64,000 nt of DNA from NCBI RefSeq assembly GCF_030410485.1, contig NZ_JAUHHC010000002.1, positions 930,001 to 994,000 on the forward strand. The letters are read 5' to 3'. The notes below the pieces were generated by a model. The model had not been told where the DNA came from. It did no database searches and saw nothing but the letters and a program-made list of their open reading frames with translations. Of this stretch, positions 36,945 to 45,649 are shown piece after piece. Every line of letters begins with the position of its first letter. Position 1 is the stretch's first letter. Origin of the DNA: Roseateles violae. GTDB taxonomy: Bacteria > Pseudomonadota > Gammaproteobacteria > Burkholderiales > Burkholderiaceae_C. The position numbers and the translations under genes are program-made.

Positions 36945-37424
36945 ATGAGCACCGCTTTCTATCTGAAGTTCGACGGCGTCGAAGGCGAGTCGACCCTCAA
37001 GGATCACAAGGGCGAGATCGTCGTGCTGTCCTGGGCCTGGGGCGCCAGCCAGGCCTCGGCCGTCAGCCCCGGCGGCGGTTCGGGCAAGGGCAAGGCGGTG
37101 GCGGGGGAGTTCCAGTTCACCCATCCCTATGACAAGGCCTCGCCGATGCTGGCCAAGCAATGCGTGAGCGGCAAGCATTTCAAGGAGGCGAAGCTGGTGG
37201 CGCGCAAGGCCGGCGAGGGGCAGAAGGACTATCTGCTCGTCACGTTGAAGGAGGTCTTCATCAGCAGCGTGCAGGCCAGCGGCGCGGCGGGCGGCGAGGT
37301 GAGCGAATCGGTCAGCTGCAGTTATGCAGACATCGAGTTCTCCTACAAGCCCCAGGACGCCAAGGGGGCTCTGGGCGCCGAAGTGAAATTCGGCTGGAAC
37401 ACCAAGACCAGCGCGACGCGCTGA
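36945..37424 (+). CDS. hcp: Hcp-family type VI secretion protein
   Basis: A 159-aa Hcp1-family protein, starting MSTAFYLKFDGVEGESTLKD and carrying GEFQFTHPYDKASPMLAKQCVSGKHF and a C-terminal EFSYKPQDAKG-KFGWN block. Hcp hexamers stack into the inner tube of the type VI system and are also secreted. AAGGAG eight bases before the ATG at 36945. No vgrG, tss or tag gene is near, so this is an orphan copy; it may serve a system encoded elsewhere, carry a cargo, or be a relic. Confidence 0.9.
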   Translation: MSTAFYLKFDGVEGESTLKDHKGEIVVLSWAWGASQASAVSPGGGSGKGKAVAGEFQFTHPYDKASPMLAKQCVSGKHFKEAKLVARKAGEGQKDYLLVTLKEVFISSVQASGAAGGEVSESVSCSYADIEFSYKPQDAKGALGAEVKFGWNTKTSATR

Positions 37425-37436
37425 GCGGCAGGGCGC

Positions 37437-37856
37437 CTAGCGGGTCCTGCGCAGCTCGGCCTTGCGCTCGGCCGGGAAGACCACATCCTGGCGCAGCCAG
37501 ACGATGAAGCGGCGCGTCCGCAGGTCCTGCCCCTTGGCAAGCACGGCGATCAGCGTCTTGGCCTCGATGCGCTGCTGCTGCTCTTTCGGCGACGCACCTT
37601 CGACACGCAAGCCTTGCGGGTACATATGGCGCAGCGAGGCGAAGCTGGGCAGGTCGGCCACCGTGCGCCGCACGTCCGAGAGCAGCAGCCAGCGCTCCGA
37701 GCCCGCGCCTTCGATGGTGTCGATCGGGTTGCCGCGGAACTGGTAATGCCGGCCCTCGACGTCCGCATAGGCGAGTTCGCGCAGCTTGCCGTAGAGCCAG
37801 GCGCAGGCCTCGACGACCGGTCGTCCGATCAGATTGCCGAACAGGGATCCCAGCAT
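37437..37856 (-). CDS. hypothetical protein with BRO-N-like pattern
   Basis: A 139-aa protein I cannot assign firmly. From about residue 38 it reads like a BRO-N domain: a beta-strand start (YQFRGNPIDTI), a WLLLSDVRRTV segment in place of W-x-x-x-DV, and the closing pattern AKTLIAVLAKGQDLRTRRF-x-x-WL-x-x-DVVFPAERK, similar to the E-x-L-x-x-L ... FRRWV-x-x-VLP end of phage antirepressors. It lies directly downstream of the MsbA-like exporter on the same strand. The start at 37856 is the first in-frame ATG; the ribosome-binding site is weak. Confidence 0.6.
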   Translation of the reverse strand: MLGSLFGNLIGRPVVEACAWLYGKLRELAYADVEGRHYQFRGNPIDTIEGAGSERWLLLSDVRRTVADLPSFASLRHMYPQGLRVEGASPKEQQQRIEAKTLIAVLAKGQDLRTRRFIVWLRQDVVFPAERKAELRRTR

Positions 37857-37888
37857 GGCGCCAATCCAGCTTCGAGCGGAGAGTCCGC

Positions 37889-39706
37889 TCAGGCCTCGAA
37901 CTGCATCGCCGCCAGGCTGGCGTACAGGCCGCCGCGCGCGACCAGCTCGGCATGGGTGCCGACCTCGACGATGCGGCCATGTTCCAGCACGACGATGCGA
38001 TCGGCGCGCTGCACGGTGGCGAGGCGGTGGGCGATGACCAGGGTCGTGCGGTCCTGCATCGCGGCCTCCAGCGCGGCCTGCACGACGCGCTCGCTCTCGG
38101 CGTCGAGCGCGCTGGTTGCCTCGTCGAGCAGCAGCAGGGGCGGGTTCTTCAGCATCGCGCGGGCGATGCTGATGCGCTGGCGCTGGCCGCCCGAGAGCCG
38201 CACGCCGCGCTCGCCGAGAAAGGTGTCGTAGCCCTCGGGCAGGCGCTGGATGAACTCGTCGGCAAAGGCGGCGCGGGCGGCGGCCCGGACCTCCTCGTCG
38301 CTGGCCGAGGGGCGGCCGTAGCGGATGTTTTCCAGCGCGCTGGTCGAGAAGATCACGCTGTCCTGCGGCACCAGGCCGATGGCGGCGCGCAGATCGTGCA
38401 GGGCGACGGCGTCGGTGGCCACGCCATTGAGCCGGATCTCGCCGGCCTGCGGGTCGTAGAAGCGCAGCAGCAGCTGGAACACCGTGCTCTTGCCCGCGCC
38501 GCTGGGGCCGACCAGGGCCACCGTCTCGCCAGCGGCGATGTCGAGATCGAAGTCGGCCAGCGCCGCCTGCTGCGGCCGCGACGGGTAGTGGAAGTTCAAG
38601 GCCCGCAGCGACAGGGCGGTGCCGCCGCTGGCGCGCGGCAGCGGCACCGGCGCCGCCGGCTCGGCGACCGGCGAGCGCGTCGCCAGCAGCTCGGTCAGCC
38701 GCTCGGTCGCGCCCGCCGCGCGCAGCACATCGCCATAGACCTCGGCCAGCACCGCGACGCTGCTGACCAGCAGGGTCACGTAGACCACCGTCTGGCCCAG
38801 GTGGCCGGCCGTGATCTGGCCGGCCAGCACCGCCTGTGTGCCCTGGTACAGGCCCCACAAGAGCGCGCCGAAGGTGGCGGTGATGATGAAGGCCACCAGC
38901 AACGAGCGCACGCGGGTACGGCGGCGCGCGGTGTCGAAGGCGTTCTCGGTCGAGGCGGCGAAGCGCCGTGCTTCCGCCGCCTCCTGCGTGTAGCTCTGCA
39001 CGACCGGCACCGCGTTCAGCACCTCGGCGGCGATCGCGCTGCTGTCGGCGACGCGGTCCTGGCTGGCGCGGCTCAGCTTGCGCACGCGCCGGCCGAAGAA
39101 CAGCGCCGGCGCGACCACCAGCAAGAGGATGCCCAGCACCTGGGTCATCACATAGGGATTGGTCGCCACCAGCATCACCATCGCGCCGATGCCCATCACC
39201 GTGTTGCGCAGGCCCATCGACAGGCTGGAGCCGACGACGGTCTGCACGACGGTGGTGTCGGTGGTGATGCGGCTCAGCACCTCGCCGGTCTGCGTCGTCT
39301 CGAAGAACTCGGGGCTTTGCCGCAGCACATGGGCATAGACCGCCTGGCGCAGATCGGCGGTGACGCGCTCGCCCAGCCAGGTCACCGCATAGAAGCGCAG
39401 GGCGGAGAACATCCCCAGTGCCGCCCCGACGCCGAACAGGGCGAGGAAGTGCTCGCGCAGCGCCATCACGCGCTGGCCGGGCTCGGCGGCGACAAAGCCC
39501 TGGTCGATCAGCTCGCGCAGCGCCAGCGGGAAGGCCAGGGTCGCCGTTGCCGACAGCAGCAGGAACAGCAGGGCCGCCGCGATGCGGCCTCGGTAGGGAC
39601 GCAGAAAAGGCCAGAGCCCGCTCAGCGCGCGCGGGTTGCCGGCGGCGGTGGACGAGGGCGTAGCGGTGGCGGCAAGGGGGGCGCGGGCATCGGAGGCGGT
39701 CGACAT
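37889..39706 (-). CDS. MsbA-like ABC exporter (fused permease and ATPase)
   Basis: A 605-aa half-transporter. An N-terminal six-helix exporter domain (about residues 35-330, starting WPFLRPYRGRIAAALLFLL) is fused to an ATPase with Walker A GPSGAGKST, Q-loop GLVPQDSVIFS, signature LSGGQRQRISIARAM and Walker B LLLLDEATSALDAES. Such proteins work as dimers and export lipids or drugs. It is divergent from a MarR regulator and efflux operon, so a multidrug role is possible. The ATG at 39706 has a TACACT ending six bases upstream and no ribosome-binding site. Confidence 0.9.
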   Translation of the reverse strand: MSTASDARAPLAATATPSSTAAGNPRALSGLWPFLRPYRGRIAAALLFLLLSATATLAFPLALRELIDQGFVAAEPGQRVMALREHFLALFGVGAALGMFSALRFYAVTWLGERVTADLRQAVYAHVLRQSPEFFETTQTGEVLSRITTDTTVVQTVVGSSLSMGLRNTVMGIGAMVMLVATNPYVMTQVLGILLLVVAPALFFGRRVRKLSRASQDRVADSSAIAAEVLNAVPVVQSYTQEAAEARRFAASTENAFDTARRRTRVRSLLVAFIITATFGALLWGLYQGTQAVLAGQITAGHLGQTVVYVTLLVSSVAVLAEVYGDVLRAAGATERLTELLATRSPVAEPAAPVPLPRASGGTALSLRALNFHYPSRPQQAALADFDLDIAAGETVALVGPSGAGKSTVFQLLLRFYDPQAGEIRLNGVATDAVALHDLRAAIGLVPQDSVIFSTSALENIRYGRPSASDEEVRAAARAAFADEFIQRLPEGYDTFLGERGVRLSGGQRQRISIARAMLKNPPLLLLDEATSALDAESERVVQAALEAAMQDRTTLVIAHRLATVQRADRIVVLEHGRIVEVGTHAELVARGGLYASLAAMQFEA

Positions 39707-39712
39707 CGGCCC

Positions 39713-39718
39713 AGTGTA
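39713..39718 (-). promoter_or_regulatory. candidate -10 element of a leaderless promoter (MsbA-like gene)
   Basis: TACACT on the minus strand, then six bases (GGGCCG), then the ATG at 39706. No ribosome-binding site and no clear -35. Confidence 0.35.
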
Positions 39719-39762
39719 GGGCGCCGGCCCTGTTGGCTTGGTGCGACGCCTTGTTGCTTGCC

Positions 39763-39791
39763 TTGACAATCATTGCCTAGGCAAATAAAGT
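39763..39791 (+). promoter_or_regulatory. promoter and palindromic operator of the MarR-efflux operon
   Basis: A consensus -35 TTGACA (39763-39768), a 17-bp spacer and a -10-like TAAAGT (39786-39791). The spacer holds a perfect 12-bp palindrome TTGCCTAGGCAA (39773-39784), a likely MarR operator. The -10 ends seven bases before the MarR ATG, so the transcript would be leaderless or nearly so. Confidence 0.65.
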
Positions 39792-39798
39792 GCAAAGC

Positions 39799-40269
39799 AT
39801 GCCCGAGTTCTATCGACCCGACAGCTACCAGCGCGGCGAAAGCCTGGGCTGGCTGCTCAAGCGCGTGCAGCAGTCCATTGCCCAGCAGGCCGGCCTGCGC
39901 CTGGCCAAGGACGGACTGACCCATGCGCAATGGGTGCCGCTGCTGATCCTGCGCCTGGGCGGGCCCAGCCCGGTCGCCAGCCTGGCGCGCGAGCTGGAGA
40001 CCGACACCGGCGCGATGACGCGGCTGCTGGACCGGCTGGAGGCCAAGGGCCTGTGCCTGCGCGAGCGCAGCAGCGAGGACCGCCGCGTCGTCATGGTCTC
40101 GCTGACCGAGGAGGGCATGACGCTGACCTCCAAGCTGACCGCCGTGCTGGCCGATGTGTTCAACGCGCATCTGCAGGGCTTCAGCGAGGCCGAGTGGCGG
40201 CTGCTGCTGAGCCTGCTGCAAAGGCTGATCGCCAATGGCGACGCGCTGCGCCAGGCCGAGCAGGGCTGA
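39799..40269 (+). CDS. MarR-family regulator of the efflux operon
   Basis: A 156-aa MarR protein with GESLGWLLKRVQQSIAQQ, the recognition-helix region LARELETDTGAMTRLLDRLEAKG and the wing LRERSSEDRRVVMVSLTEEG. It is in the EmrR/MprA group that represses EmrAB-type pumps. The gene leads the operon with the NodT, EmrA and EmrB-like genes, and probably represses it through the palindrome at 39773. Start at ATG 39799; a GTG at 39790 would lie in the -10. Confidence 0.92.
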   Translation: MPEFYRPDSYQRGESLGWLLKRVQQSIAQQAGLRLAKDGLTHAQWVPLLILRLGGPSPVASLARELETDTGAMTRLLDRLEAKGLCLRERSSEDRRVVMVSLTEEGMTLTSKLTAVLADVFNAHLQGFSEAEWRLLLSLLQRLIANGDALRQAEQG

Positions 40270-40294
40270 CGACGAACGATTGCTATCCGATCCA

Positions 40295-41761
40295 ATGAAG
40301 AACAAGCAAAGAATCCATGCCCCGGCCGCCGTGGCCCTGGCCGCGGCAGCGCTGCTCAGTGCCTGCGCGCCCATCCCCAAGCTGCCCGAGGCGCCGCCGG
40401 CGCTGACGGCCGCCAAGCTGGGCCTGAAGAACCCGGCCAGCCCCAGCCTGGCGGGCCAGCAGGCGCAGCCCGATCTGCGGGCCGACTGGTGGTTCGTCTT
40501 CCGCGACCGGCAGCTGAACGTGCTGATGGGCCAGGCGCTGAGGGAATCGCCCAGCCTGGCCACCGCCCGCGCCCGCATCGCCCGCGCCAATGCCTCGGCC
40601 GAGGCGGCCGGCGCGGCCAGCAAGCCGGTGGTCGGCGCCGGCATGGACCTGACCTACCAGCGCTTCACCGAGCATGGCCTGTACCCGCCGCCGATCGCGG
40701 GCGACCAGCGCGCGACCATCGATCTGCGCGCGGTCAACGTCACTTACGAATGGGATTTCTTCGGCCGCCACCAGGCCGAGCTGGCCGCCGCGATCGGCCA
40801 GGAGAAGGCCGCGCTGGCCGATGCCGCCGCCGCGCGGCTGATGCTGTCGACGCAGCTGACGCGCAGCTATCTGGCCCTGGCCCGCGTGCTGGACCAGCGC
40901 CAGCTGCTGGGCGAGCAGCTGGCCGAGCGCGAGCGCGCCCTGGCCCTGGTGCGCGAGCGCGTCGCCGCCGGCCTGGACAACGAGCAGGAGCTGCGCGGCG
41001 CCGAGCAGCCGGTGCCCGAGCTGCGCCGCCAGCGCCTGGTGCTGGACGAGCAGGCCGCCCTCTTGCGCCATCAGCTGGCCGCGCTGAGCGTGCAGCCGCT
41101 GGAGGCGATCGAGCGCCTGCGCCCGCGCCTGCCGGACCCGTTGACGCTGCAGGGCGAGCAGGACGGCCCGGGCCTCGATCTGCTGGGCCGCCGGCCCGAC
41201 GTGGTCGCCGCGCGCTGGCGCGCCGAGGCGGCCACGCAGCAGGTCTCGGCCACCCGTGCGCTGTTCTATCCGAACATCAGTCTGAACGGCTTCGTGGGCC
41301 TGAGCTCGATCGGCCTGGACAACCTGGGCAAGGGCGGCAGCCTGGTCTGGGGCCTGGGCCCCTCGCTGCGCCTGCCGCTGTTCGACACCGGCCGGCTCAG
41401 CGCGCAGTTGCACGGCTCCGCCGCCGAGCTGAACGGCGCCGTCGCCTCCTACAACGCGACCCTGCTCGACGCGGTGCGCGATGCGCGCGACCAGCTGGTC
41501 GGCGTGCAGTCGGCGGCGCGCCAGCAGCAGGAGCAGCAGGCGCTGCTGAGCAATGCGCGCTCCAGCGCCGATCTGGCGCGGCAGCGCTTCGAGGCCGGGC
41601 TCGGCAGCCGGCTGGCGCTGCTGAATGCGCACTACGGCCTGCTGGTGCAGCAGCGCCAGGCCCTCGATCTGCGCGCGCAGACGCTGGACAGCCAGGTCGG
41701 CCTGATGCGGGCGCTGGGCGGCGGCTGGAGCGAGAGCCTGCCGCCGGCGGCACAGGAATAA
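40295..41761 (+). CDS. NodT/TolC-like efflux outer-membrane lipoprotein
   Basis: A 488-aa outer-membrane factor. The N-terminus is a lipoprotein signal with lipobox LLSAC, so it is lipid-anchored at about Cys21. Two OEP repeats follow, with long helices and the LLGRRPDVVAARWRAEAAT and LFYPNISLNGFVGL landmarks. It forms the trimeric exit duct of the tripartite pump with the following adaptor and transporter. Start at ATG 40295 puts the signal peptide at the N-terminus; ends one base before the next ATG. Confidence 0.93.
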   Translation: MKNKQRIHAPAAVALAAAALLSACAPIPKLPEAPPALTAAKLGLKNPASPSLAGQQAQPDLRADWWFVFRDRQLNVLMGQALRESPSLATARARIARANASAEAAGAASKPVVGAGMDLTYQRFTEHGLYPPPIAGDQRATIDLRAVNVTYEWDFFGRHQAELAAAIGQEKAALADAAAARLMLSTQLTRSYLALARVLDQRQLLGEQLAERERALALVRERVAAGLDNEQELRGAEQPVPELRRQRLVLDEQAALLRHQLAALSVQPLEAIERLRPRLPDPLTLQGEQDGPGLDLLGRRPDVVAARWRAEAATQQVSATRALFYPNISLNGFVGLSSIGLDNLGKGGSLVWGLGPSLRLPLFDTGRLSAQLHGSAAELNGAVASYNATLLDAVRDARDQLVGVQSAARQQQEQQALLSNARSSADLARQRFEAGLGSRLALLNAHYGLLVQQRQALDLRAQTLDSQVGLMRALGGGWSESLPPAAQE

Positions 41762-43027
41762 ATGCAAGAACGAAATAACAGACCCCACACCATGAGCGCC
41801 TCCGACACCTCCACCCAAGATGCCTCCAACCCCAAGCGCCGGCTTGCGCTGAGTCTGATCGGCGCCGCCGTCGCGCTGGGCCTGATCGGCTACGGCGCCT
41901 ATGCCCTGCTGATCGGCAAGCGCTACGAGAGCACCGACAACGCCTACGTCAACGCCAATGTCGTGCAGATCACGCCGCTGGTCGGCGGCACCGTGCGCGC
42001 CATCCACGCCGACGACACCGACTTCGTCAAGGCCGGACAAAAGCTGGTGAGCCTGGATCCGGCCGATGCCCGCGTCGCGCTGGACCAGGCCGAGAGCCAG
42101 CTGGCGCAGACGGTGCGCGAGGTGCGCACCCTGTACGCGAACAACGGCAGCTATGAATCGCAGATCAAGCTGCGCGAGGCCGAGGTGGCCCGCCTGCAGA
42201 GCGAGCTGGCCCGCGCCCAGGCCGACCAGCAGCGCCGCGCCCCGCTGCTGGCCAGCGGCGCCGTCGGCAAGGAAGAGTACGAGCACACGGTGACCCAGGT
42301 CGCCAGCGCCAAAAGCGCGCTGACCGCGGCGCAGTCGGCCGTGCAGACGGCCCGCGAGCAGCTGGCCAGCAACCAGGTGCTGACCGACGGCACCAGCGTC
42401 GACCAGCATCCGAACGTCTTGCGCGCCGCCGCCCGCGTGCGCGAGGCCTATCTGGCCCTGCAGCGCGCCGAGCTGCCGGCCCCGGTGGACGGCTGGGTCG
42501 CGCGCCGCAGCGTGCAGCTGGGCCAGCGCGTGGCCGCCGGCACGCCGCTGATGGCGGTGGTCGGCCTGCAGCAGGTCTGGGTCGACGCCAACTTCAAGGA
42601 AAGCCAGCTCGCCCAGCTGCGCATCGGCCAGGGCGCCAAGCTGGTGGCCGACGTCTATGGCGACAAGGTCGAGTTCGACGGCCGGATCGTCGGCCTCTCG
42701 GCCGGCACCGGCGCGGCCTTCGCGCTCCTGCCCGCGCAGAACGCGACCGGCAACTGGATCAAGGTCGTGCAGCGCGTGCCGGTGCGCATCGCGCTCGATG
42801 CAGGCCAAGTCGCCGCGCATCCGCTGCGCGTGGGCCTGTCGATGGAAGTGACCGTCGATGTGCAGGACAAGAGCGGCAAGTCGCTGGTCGAGGCGCAGCG
42901 CAGCGAGCCGGCGGCCCAGACCGCCGTCTATGACCGCATGGACGCCAGGGCCGACGCCGAGGTGGCCCGCATCATCAAGGCCAATTCGGGTCATGCCGGC
43001 CGCGCGGCCGCCAAGAAGCAGGGCTGA
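41762..43027 (+). CDS. EmrA-like periplasmic adaptor (HlyD family)
   Basis: A 421-aa membrane-fusion protein. A cytoplasmic N-terminus and one membrane segment (LALSLIGAAVALGLIGYGAYALL) precede the EmrA hallmark STDNAYVNANVVQITPLVGGTV, a coiled-coil hairpin (about residues 110-215) and the barrel with VDANFKESQLAQLRIGQ. The ATG at 41762 directly follows the stop of the NodT-like gene and has AGGA upstream; an ATG at 41792 is possible. It links the transporter and the outer-membrane duct. Confidence 0.93.
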   Translation: MQERNNRPHTMSASDTSTQDASNPKRRLALSLIGAAVALGLIGYGAYALLIGKRYESTDNAYVNANVVQITPLVGGTVRAIHADDTDFVKAGQKLVSLDPADARVALDQAESQLAQTVREVRTLYANNGSYESQIKLREAEVARLQSELARAQADQQRRAPLLASGAVGKEEYEHTVTQVASAKSALTAAQSAVQTAREQLASNQVLTDGTSVDQHPNVLRAAARVREAYLALQRAELPAPVDGWVARRSVQLGQRVAAGTPLMAVVGLQQVWVDANFKESQLAQLRIGQGAKLVADVYGDKVEFDGRIVGLSAGTGAAFALLPAQNATGNWIKVVQRVPVRIALDAGQVAAHPLRVGLSMEVTVDVQDKSGKSLVEAQRSEPAAQTAVYDRMDARADAEVARIIKANSGHAGRAAAKKQG

Positions 43028-43041
43028 GGCGAGGCGTTCTC

Positions 43042-44616
43042 ATGAGTCAACCCCCGCAAGGTGCCGCCCACGCGACGCCGGTGCCGCTGCATGGCCCGGC
43101 CCTGGTGCTGGGCACGCTGGCCTTGTCGCTGGCGACCTTCATGAACGTGCTGGACTCGTCCATCGCCAATGTGTCGCTGCCGGCGATCTCGGGCGATCTG
43201 GGCGTCAGCCCGGTGCAGGGCACCTGGGTCATCACCAGCTTCGGCGTCGCCAACGCGATTTCGGTGCCGCTGACCGGCTGGCTGACGCAGCGCTTCGGCG
43301 CGGTGCGCCTGTTCAGCTTAAGCGTCGTGCTGTTCGTGATCGCGTCCTGGCTGTGCGGCTTCGCGCATTCGCTGGAGATGCTGGTCGCCTGCCGCGTGCT
43401 GCAGGGCCTGGTCGCCGGGCCGATGATTCCGCTGTCGCAGACCCTGCTGCTGGCCAGCTATCCGCGTGAGAAGGCCGGCACGGCCTTGGCGCTGTGGGGC
43501 ATGACGACCCTGGTGGCGCCGGTGGTCGGGCCGCTCTTGGGCGGCTGGATCACCGACAACATCACCTGGCCCTGGATCTTCTACATCAATGTGCCGGTCG
43601 GCCTGGGCGCGGCCTTCCTGACCTGGAGCATCTACCGCAAGCGCGAGACCGAGATCAAGAAGCTGCCGATCGACGGCATCGGCCTGGCCCTGCTGGTGGT
43701 CTGGGTCGGGGCGCTGCAGATCATGCTGGACAAGGGCAAGGAACTGGACTGGTTCGCCAGCGGCCAGATCCAGCTGCTGGCCGTCGTTGCGGCGGTCGGC
43801 TTCGCCTTCTTCGTCGCCTGGGAGCTGACCGACGCGCATCCGGTCGTCGACCTGCGCCTGTTCGCGCGGCGCAACTTCGCCTTCGGCGCGATCACCTTGT
43901 CGATCGCCTACGGCCTGTTCTTCGGCAATGTCGTGCTCCTGCCTTTGTGGCTGCAGCAGTGGATGGGCTACACGGCCACCGACGCCGGCATGGCGATGGC
44001 GCCGGTGGGCCTGCTGGCCATCCTGCTGTCGCCGGTGGCCGGCCGCAATGTCGCGCGCTGGGATCCGCGCTGGATGGCCAGCGGGGCCTTCGTGCTGTTC
44101 GCCGTCGTGCTGACGATGCGCTCGCACTTCACGCCGCAGACGGACTTCGCGACCATCATGATCCCGACCATCCTGCAGGGCGGGGCGCTGGCCTTCTTCT
44201 TCATCCCGCTGACGACCTTGACCCTGTCCGGCATCCAGCCGCAGCGCCTGCCGGCCGCGGCCGGCCTGTCGAACTTTGTGCGCATCACGGCCGGCGCGAT
44301 GGGCACCTCGATCTCGACCACCCTGTGGGAGAGCCGCGCGACCCTGCACCACCAGCACCTGGTCGAGCAACTGGGCATGGGCAATGCGATCGCCGGCGAG
44401 ACGGTCTCCAAGCTGACGGCCGGCGGGCTGTCGACCGAGCAGGCCTGGGCACAGATCAACCGCCTGATCGACCAGCAGGCCTTCACCCGCGCGGCCGACG
44501 ACATCTTCCTCGCCTCGGCCTTCATGTTCCTGTTGCTGATCCTCAGCATCTGGCTGACCCGCCGGCCACCGCGTCTGGCCGGCGCGGCGCCGGTCGACCC
44601 GGGTGGTGCGCACTAG
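43042..44616 (+). CDS. EmrB-like drug efflux transporter (MFS, DHA2)
   Basis: A 524-aa 14-helix MFS transporter. The first helix contains LATFMNVLDSSIANVSLPAIS (motif D1), followed by TWVITSFGVANAISVPLTGWL, the motif A-like LTQRFGAVRLF and the motif C region MTTLVAPVVGPLLGGWI. It exports hydrophobic drugs or uncouplers by proton antiport together with the two preceding gene products. Last gene of the operon; a strong terminator follows. Confidence 0.94.
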   Translation: MSQPPQGAAHATPVPLHGPALVLGTLALSLATFMNVLDSSIANVSLPAISGDLGVSPVQGTWVITSFGVANAISVPLTGWLTQRFGAVRLFSLSVVLFVIASWLCGFAHSLEMLVACRVLQGLVAGPMIPLSQTLLLASYPREKAGTALALWGMTTLVAPVVGPLLGGWITDNITWPWIFYINVPVGLGAAFLTWSIYRKRETEIKKLPIDGIGLALLVVWVGALQIMLDKGKELDWFASGQIQLLAVVAAVGFAFFVAWELTDAHPVVDLRLFARRNFAFGAITLSIAYGLFFGNVVLLPLWLQQWMGYTATDAGMAMAPVGLLAILLSPVAGRNVARWDPRWMASGAFVLFAVVLTMRSHFTPQTDFATIMIPTILQGGALAFFFIPLTTLTLSGIQPQRLPAAAGLSNFVRITAGAMGTSISTTLWESRATLHHQHLVEQLGMGNAIAGETVSKLTAGGLSTEQAWAQINRLIDQQAFTRAADDIFLASAFMFLLLILSIWLTRRPPRLAGAAPVDPGGAH

Positions 44617-44669
44617 CGACGCTAGCGACACCAGCGACGAGCCAGGCAGCGACCCACCTCCGGGCCCGG

Positions 44670-44710
44670 AATCGGCGCTGCGATTGCATGCGCCGATTTC
44701 GGCCTTTTTT
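44670..44710 (+). terminator. intrinsic terminator after the efflux operon
   Basis: A perfect 9-bp stem (AATCGGCGC at 44670-44678 and GCGCCGATT at 44690-44698) with an 11-nt loop, followed by TCGGCC and six T (44705-44710). It ends the MarR-NodT-EmrA-EmrB transcript. Confidence 0.8.
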
Positions 44711-44826
44711 CAAGTCCCCGCCCGGCAATCCCCCGCCAATAGGGGGTCGTTCGCGCAGGCGGCGGGCGCTGTGTTGGAATAGGCCTCTGCAAAAGTCTGT
44801 CTGTATCGACGAGGGGCTGGACGCGC

Positions 44827-45648
44827 ATGCATCAGGATTTCGACCCGCCCGCATGGTTGCCGCCGCTGAGCCGGGCGGTGCAGGCGCTGGGCAGCCCGGC
44901 GTCGCTGTCGCTGCTGTGCGCGGCGGTCTGGATCGTCACGATGGCGCTGGCTCAGGGCCTGGTCTGGCTGCTGCTGCGCGCGCCCGATGCCGACGACCGC
45001 CTGCTGGCCGGCCTCTGCGCCAGCGTCTGCAGCCTGGCGATCGCGCTGCCGCTGGGCCGGATGCTGGTGCGACTGGTGGTCCATGTCGAGCAGTCGCAGC
45101 GCATGCTGACCCGGCATGCGACGCTCGATTCGATGACCGGCATCTTCAACCGCCGCCATTTCCTGAACCTGGTCGAGCGCGAATGGTCGCTGGCGCGGCG
45201 CTACGACACCGCCTGCGCGCTGGTGCTGATCGACGTCGACCATTTCCGCAAGGTCAACGAGGGCTTCGGCCATCTCTGCGGCGACCTGTTGCTGCGCCGC
45301 ATCGCCGAGGCCAGCGCCGAGACCCTGCGCCAGGCCGATGTGCTGGCGCGCTTCGGCGGCGAGGAGTTCATCCTCTTCCTGCCGCACACCGATCCGCTGG
45401 GCGCGCTGGACGTGGCCGAGCGCATCCGCGAGCGGGTCGAGGCGCTGAACTTCGCCTGGAACGGCCGGCCGGTGCAGGTCAGCGTCAGCCTCGGCGTCGC
45501 CGCCCTGCATGCCGAGCATATCCGGCTCGACCAGCTGATCCACGAGGCCGACGAGGCGCTGCAGGTGGCCAAGACCTCGGGCCGCAACTGCGTGCGCGCC
45601 TGCGCCGGGTTGCTGCCCGGCAAGCCCAGTCGCATCCTGAAGAGCTGA
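44827..45648 (+). CDS. membrane diguanylate cyclase (GGDEF)
   Basis: A 273-aa protein with two membrane segments (about residues 25-50 and 57-82) and a GGDEF domain. The active site is RFGGEEF, and five residues before it an RQAD inhibitory site (RxxD) is intact, so product inhibition is expected. The DSMTGIFNRRHF and LIDVDHFRKVNEGFGH motifs are also present. It makes c-di-GMP, which controls motility and exopolysaccharide, fitting the pilus and PEP-CTERM genes in the window. No sensory domain other than the membrane region. Confidence 0.95.
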   Translation: MHQDFDPPAWLPPLSRAVQALGSPASLSLLCAAVWIVTMALAQGLVWLLLRAPDADDRLLAGLCASVCSLAIALPLGRMLVRLVVHVEQSQRMLTRHATLDSMTGIFNRRHFLNLVEREWSLARRYDTACALVLIDVDHFRKVNEGFGHLCGDLLLRRIAEASAETLRQADVLARFGGEEFILFLPHTDPLGALDVAERIRERVEALNFAWNGRPVQVSVSLGVAALHAEHIRLDQLIHEADEALQVAKTSGRNCVRACAGLLPGKPSRILKS

Positions 45649-45649
45649 G

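Noticed and set aside
36945-37424. A type VI secretion locus
   Set aside because: Only hcp is present; none of the tss, vgrG or PAAR genes are in the window.
40283-42994. Very long minus-strand open frame (about 900 codons) opposite the NodT and EmrA genes
   Set aside because: The opposite strand encodes two clear family members. The long frame has no start signal or recognisable motif and reflects GC-rich codon bias. The same applies to long antisense frames over ubiD, edd, the MsbA-like gene, glyA and thyA/folA.
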